Shown here piece after piece: positions 12,043 through 14,614 of a DNA stretch of 14,614 bases; within the stretch, counting starts at the first letter, position 1, and each line of letters begins with the position of its first letter. The notes beneath the pieces are model-generated. The model was not told the DNA's origin, ran no database searches, and worked only from the letters and a program-made list of their open reading frames with translations. This stretch comes from Clostridium sp. CAG:1193 (GTDB taxonomy: Bacteria > Bacillota_I > Bacilli_A > RF39 > UBA660): positions 7,627 through 22,240 of the forward strand of contig HF990795.1 in assembly GCA_000436255.1 (NCBI GenBank). The letters are read 5' to 3'. Made by a program: the position numbers and the translations under genes.

Positions 12043-14130
12043 ATGATGACAGTAAAAGAATATGCATTAGATATTAATAAAGATGTTAAAGTTGTATTAG
12101 AAAAATGTAGGGAACTTGGTTTTAATGCAAAAAATGAAGATGATATGTTAAGTGAAGATGAAGTAATTGACTTAGATAACCAAGTTTATAACGAAGATGA
12201 ATATAACTTAGAAGATAAAGTAGAAGAAATAGTTTCTAATATGAAAAACGTAAAAGATACTAGCGTTAAAGTTCAAAAATTAAAGAAAAAAAGTAATATT
12301 ATAAGCGCATCAGATTTTAAAAAAGAGAAAAAAGAAATGTACAAGCATAAAGAAAAATTAATGTCAAATGCACCAGATAAAGATGAAAATAAGATAGTAT
12401 ATAAAGAAGGAATGACTCTTTCTATGCTTGCTAATTTATTAAATGATAATCCAGTTAATTTAATAAAGAAATTCATGTCACTTGGTGTAATGTTAAATAT
12501 GAACAGTCCAGTATCTTTTGATGATGCAGAACTTGTAGTTATAGATTACAACAAAGAATTAAAGAAAGAAGAAACAATGGATGCAGCTAACTTTGAAAAG
12601 TTAGAAATAACAGATGATGAATCACTATTAGAAACAAGACCACCAGTAGTAACAATTATGGGACATGTTGACCATGGGAAAACAAGTTTACTTGATAAAA
12701 TAAGAGAATCTAGTATAGTAAGTGGAGAAGCTGGGGGAATTACTCAACACATTGGGGCATATCAAGTAGAAAAAAATGGTAAAAAAATAACATTTATAGA
12801 TACTCCAGGACATGCTGCATTTACTGAGATGCGTGCAAGAGGAGCAGCTATAACTGATATAGTAATAATTATAGTAGCAGCAGATGATGGCGTAATGCCT
12901 CAAACAAAAGAAGCAATAGATCACGCTAAAGCAGCAAAAGTACCAATAATAGTAGCAATTAATAAAATAGATAAACCTACTGCAAACGTAGATAAAGTCA
13001 TGACTGAAATGACTGATGCCGGATTAACACCCGATTCATGGGGTGGAGATACAACATTTATTAAAATATCTGCACTTACAGGAGAAGGTATAGATGAACT
13101 TCTTGAAACAATACTATTAACTGCAGAAATGGAGAATCTAAAAGCAAATCCAAATAGATATGCAATGGGTAGTGTTATTGAAGCCAAATTAGATAAAAAT
13201 GTGGGATCAGTAGTAACATTATTAATACAAAATGGAACATTAAGATTAGGAGATAATGTAGTAGTTGGAACTACATTTGGTAAAGTTAGAACATTAAAAA
13301 ATGATTTAGGAATAGAAATTGCATCAGCTCTTCCTAGTACTCCAGTAGAAATAACTGGACTAACGGAACTTCCAAGCGCTGGAGATAAATTTATGGCTTT
13401 TGAAACAGAAAAGCAAGCAAAAGCAATCGCAGAAACAAGAAAAGAAAAAGCAAAACAAAAATCAAATATGGCTAAAGAATCACTTTCACTTGATGATTTA
13501 TTTTCAAAAATAGAAGGTGGAAAAAAAGAAATTAATGTTATATTAAAAGCAGATGTTAAAGGTAGTGAAGAGGCTGTTAAAAACTCACTTCTTAAGATTA
13601 ATGTTGAAGGTGTAAAAGTTAATGTAATAAGAAGTGCAACAGGTGCAATCACAGAAAGTGATGTAGTTTTAGCAAATGCTAGTGAGGCTATAATAATTGG
13701 TTTTAATGTAAGACCAAGCAGTAAGACAAAAGAACTTGCTAAAGAGTATAATGTTGATATAAGATTACATAACATAATATATAAAGTAGTTGAGGAATTA
13801 GAATCAGCTATGAAAGGTATGTTAGATCCTGAATATGAAGAAAAAGTTACTGGAGAAATTGAAGTAAGAAAATTATTTAAATTCTCTAAAGTAGGAACAA
13901 TTGCAGGAAGCTATGTAACAAGTGGAATAGTTAAATCTAATTCAAAAGCAAGATTAATACGTGATGGAGTAGTAATTTATGATGGTGCTATTTCATCAAT
14001 TCAAAGAGAGAAAGATACTGTAAAAGAAGTAAAACAAGGATTTGAATGTGGAATAACTCTAGATAATTATAATGATATAAAAGAAGGAGATACCATTGAA
14101 GCGTATGAAATGGTAGAAATAAAAAGATGA
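12043..14130 (+). CDS. infB: Translation initiation factor IF-2
   Basis: IF-2 is the GTPase that brings fMet-tRNA to the 30S subunit and promotes subunit joining. With the start at ATG 12043 it has 695 residues, a short IF-2. Layout: two short N-terminal IF2_N-like segments (about 1-35, MTVKEYALDINKDVKVVLEK, and about 120-160, EGMTLSMLANLLNDNPVNLI), joined by an acidic then Lys-rich linker. The G domain has GHVDHGKT (207-214), AGGITQHIGAY, DTPGH (253-257) and NKID (307-310). Domains II, III and IV follow, ending DTIEAYEMVEIKR. The site GGAGG (12030-12034) is 8 bases before ATG 12043; the upstream in-frame ATG 12028 overlaps that site and is less likely. It follows ylxR directly, without the ylxQ gene usual here, and overlaps rbfA by 4 bases. 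Confidence 0.97.
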   Translation: MMTVKEYALDINKDVKVVLEKCRELGFNAKNEDDMLSEDEVIDLDNQVYNEDEYNLEDKVEEIVSNMKNVKDTSVKVQKLKKKSNIISASDFKKEKKEMYKHKEKLMSNAPDKDENKIVYKEGMTLSMLANLLNDNPVNLIKKFMSLGVMLNMNSPVSFDDAELVVIDYNKELKKEETMDAANFEKLEITDDESLLETRPPVVTIMGHVDHGKTSLLDKIRESSIVSGEAGGITQHIGAYQVEKNGKKITFIDTPGHAAFTEMRARGAAITDIVIIIVAADDGVMPQTKEAIDHAKAAKVPIIVAINKIDKPTANVDKVMTEMTDAGLTPDSWGGDTTFIKISALTGEGIDELLETILLTAEMENLKANPNRYAMGSVIEAKLDKNVGSVVTLLIQNGTLRLGDNVVVGTTFGKVRTLKNDLGIEIASALPSTPVEITGLTELPSAGDKFMAFETEKQAKAIAETRKEKAKQKSNMAKESLSLDDLFSKIEGGKKEINVILKADVKGSEEAVKNSLLKINVEGVKVNVIRSATGAITESDVVLANASEAIIIGFNVRPSSKTKELAKEYNVDIRLHNIIYKVVEELESAMKGMLDPEYEEKVTGEIEVRKLFKFSKVGTIAGSYVTSGIVKSNSKARLIRDGVVIYDGAISSIQREKDTVKEVKQGFECGITLDNYNDIKEGDTIEAYEMVEIKR

Positions 14131-14471
14131 AGGTAAAAACAGAAAAATATGCAAGCTTACTTTTAAAAGAAATAAATGATATTTTATATAGTGAAATACA
14201 TGATGAAGATATAATTGGTACAACTGCAACATATGTTAAGTTAGCAGATGATTTAAGTTATGCTAAGATATATTGCTCAGTATTTAATATAGATAAAAAA
14301 GATAAGGCAATGCATGATTTAAATAATGCAAAAGGTTTTGTTAGAAGTGAATTATGTAAAAGAAAATTACCATTAAGAATTATTCCAGAATTAGAGTTTG
14401 TATACGATGAATCAATAGATTATGGTATGAAAATAGAAAAAATAATTGAAGAGGTTAAGAAAGAAGATTAA
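14127..14471 (+). CDS. rbfA: Ribosome-binding factor A
   Basis: RbfA is a KH-fold protein that binds 16S rRNA and helps late 30S maturation, especially in the cold. The 114 residues match the usual length (about 115-130). Conserved parts: RxxxLLKEINDIL-type N-terminal helix, the strand region TTATYVKLADDLSYAKIYCSV, the alanine-interrupted KH motif NNAKGFVRSEL (66-76, AKG at 68-70), and LPLRIIPELEFVYDESIDYG near the end. It starts in ATGA overlap with the infB stop (14127-14130), so translation is coupled; no separate ribosome site is needed. It is the last visible gene of the operon. No clear hairpin terminator follows before the tRNA promoter. Confidence 0.95.
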   Translation: MKVKTEKYASLLLKEINDILYSEIHDEDIIGTTATYVKLADDLSYAKIYCSVFNIDKKDKAMHDLNNAKGFVRSELCKRKLPLRIIPELEFVYDESIDYGMKIEKIIEEVKKED

Positions 14472-14497
14472 CTTATTAAAAAATAATCATAAAGTAA

Positions 14498-14527
14498 TTG
14501 ACAACGTAATTATTAATATGTTATAAT
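14498..14527 (+). promoter_or_regulatory. Promoter of tRNA-Ala
   Basis: TTGACA (14498-14503) and TATAAT (14522-14527) both match consensus, 18 bases apart, and TGTTATAAT is also an extended -10. The start should be near 14534, leaving a 5' leader of only about six bases before the tRNA. Confidence 0.88.
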
Positions 14528-14539
14528 TTCGTTGTTCGT

Positions 14540-14614
14540 GGGGAATTAGCTCAGTTGGCTAGAGCATCTGCCTTGCACGCAGAGGGTCAAGGGTTCGAGT
14601 CCCTTATTCTCCAC
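14540..14614 (+). tRNA. tRNA-Ala (anticodon UGC), 3' end at the window edge
   Basis: The acceptor GGGGAAT (14540-14546) pairs with ATTCTCC (14606-14612), and the discriminator is A14613. The G3-U70 pair, the main alanine identity element, is present. The D arm includes TAGCTCAGTTGGC, the anticodon stem TCTGC/GCAGA encloses CTTGCAC (anticodon TGC), and the T arm is AAGGG/CCCTT around TTCGAGT. The window ends one base past the discriminator, so whether CCA is encoded cannot be seen, and more tRNA genes may follow. With a strong promoter of its own it is not simply part of the rbfA transcript. Confidence 0.97.

Noticed and set aside
11714..12067. Minus-strand frame of 117 codons across the ylxR region
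   Set aside because: It covers the end of nusA, all of ylxR and the infB start, all well supported on the plus strand. Its product is low-complexity hydrophobic.
12921..13775. Long minus-strand open frame (284 codons) opposite infB
   Set aside because: It lies fully antisense to the conserved domains of IF-2, shows no family motif and has no ribosome site. Long antisense frames arise easily from the codon bias of this gene.
14472..14497. Terminator after rbfA
   Set aside because: The region is A/T-rich but no stable stem with a T-tract could be found, so the operon may read into the tRNA.
1..14614. Mobile elements, CRISPR arrays, riboswitches or T-box leaders
   Set aside because: No transposase or integrase, spaced direct repeats or conserved riboswitch core was seen. 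No gap between genes exceeds about 130 bases.

Overview
This window comes from a very AT-rich, low-GC Gram-positive chromosome (Bacillota, probably a Bacilli or Erysipelotrichia-like anaerobe). The evidence is strong AGGAGG ribosome sites, sigma-A type promoters, an RNase J, a SpoIIID-like regulator, a sporulation-type histidine kinase and the rimP-nusA-ylxR-infB-rbfA operon. Trp is encoded by TGG and conserved genes carry no in-frame TGA, so the standard bacterial code applies rather than the Mycoplasma code. No insertion sequence, phage gene, CRISPR array or riboswitch is visible. This is mostly compact core chromosome with a few lineage-specific genes.

Layout. Positions 2-1496 (+) hold the tail of a SAM-dependent methyltransferase, an RluA-family pseudouridine synthase and a two-repeat SpoIIID-like regulator, closed by a terminator. 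Positions 1615-2370 (+) encode a membrane-anchored protein of unknown function. It converges on RNase J (4067-2385, -) through a shared bidirectional terminator. Upstream of RNase J lies an unknown 78-residue protein (4415-4179, -), divergent from a TypA/BipA GTPase (4554-6359, +). An orphan membrane histidine kinase (6455-7651, +) follows. It converges on a minus-strand group read from 10296 down to 7660: CPBP-family membrane protease, membrane-anchored metallophosphoesterase and a cysteine-containing surface protein. A divergent promoter region at about 10316-10361 then starts the translation/transcription operon rimP-nusA-ylxR-infB-rbfA (10417-14471, +). A tRNA-Ala(UGC) with its own promoter ends the window.

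Function. Most genes serve RNA and ribosome work: rRNA modification (methyltransferase, RluA), RNA decay (RNase J), ribosome assembly (RimP, RbfA, TypA), initiation (IF-2), elongation and termination of transcription (NusA), and decoding (tRNA-Ala). The SpoIIID-like protein and the kinase, whose promoter region carries Spo0A-box-like heptamers, hint at a developmental or sporulation-derived circuit.

Most notable points: RimP appears reduced to its N-terminal domain, ending on the nusA ribosome binding site. A hairpin with a poor U-tract precedes rimP and may be a NusA-sensitive attenuator. The SpoIIID-like regulator contains two related HTH units. The phosphoesterase lacks the usual GN(H/C)(D/E) signature. 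ylxQ is missing from the nusA operon. I found no convincing wholly new multi-gene system.
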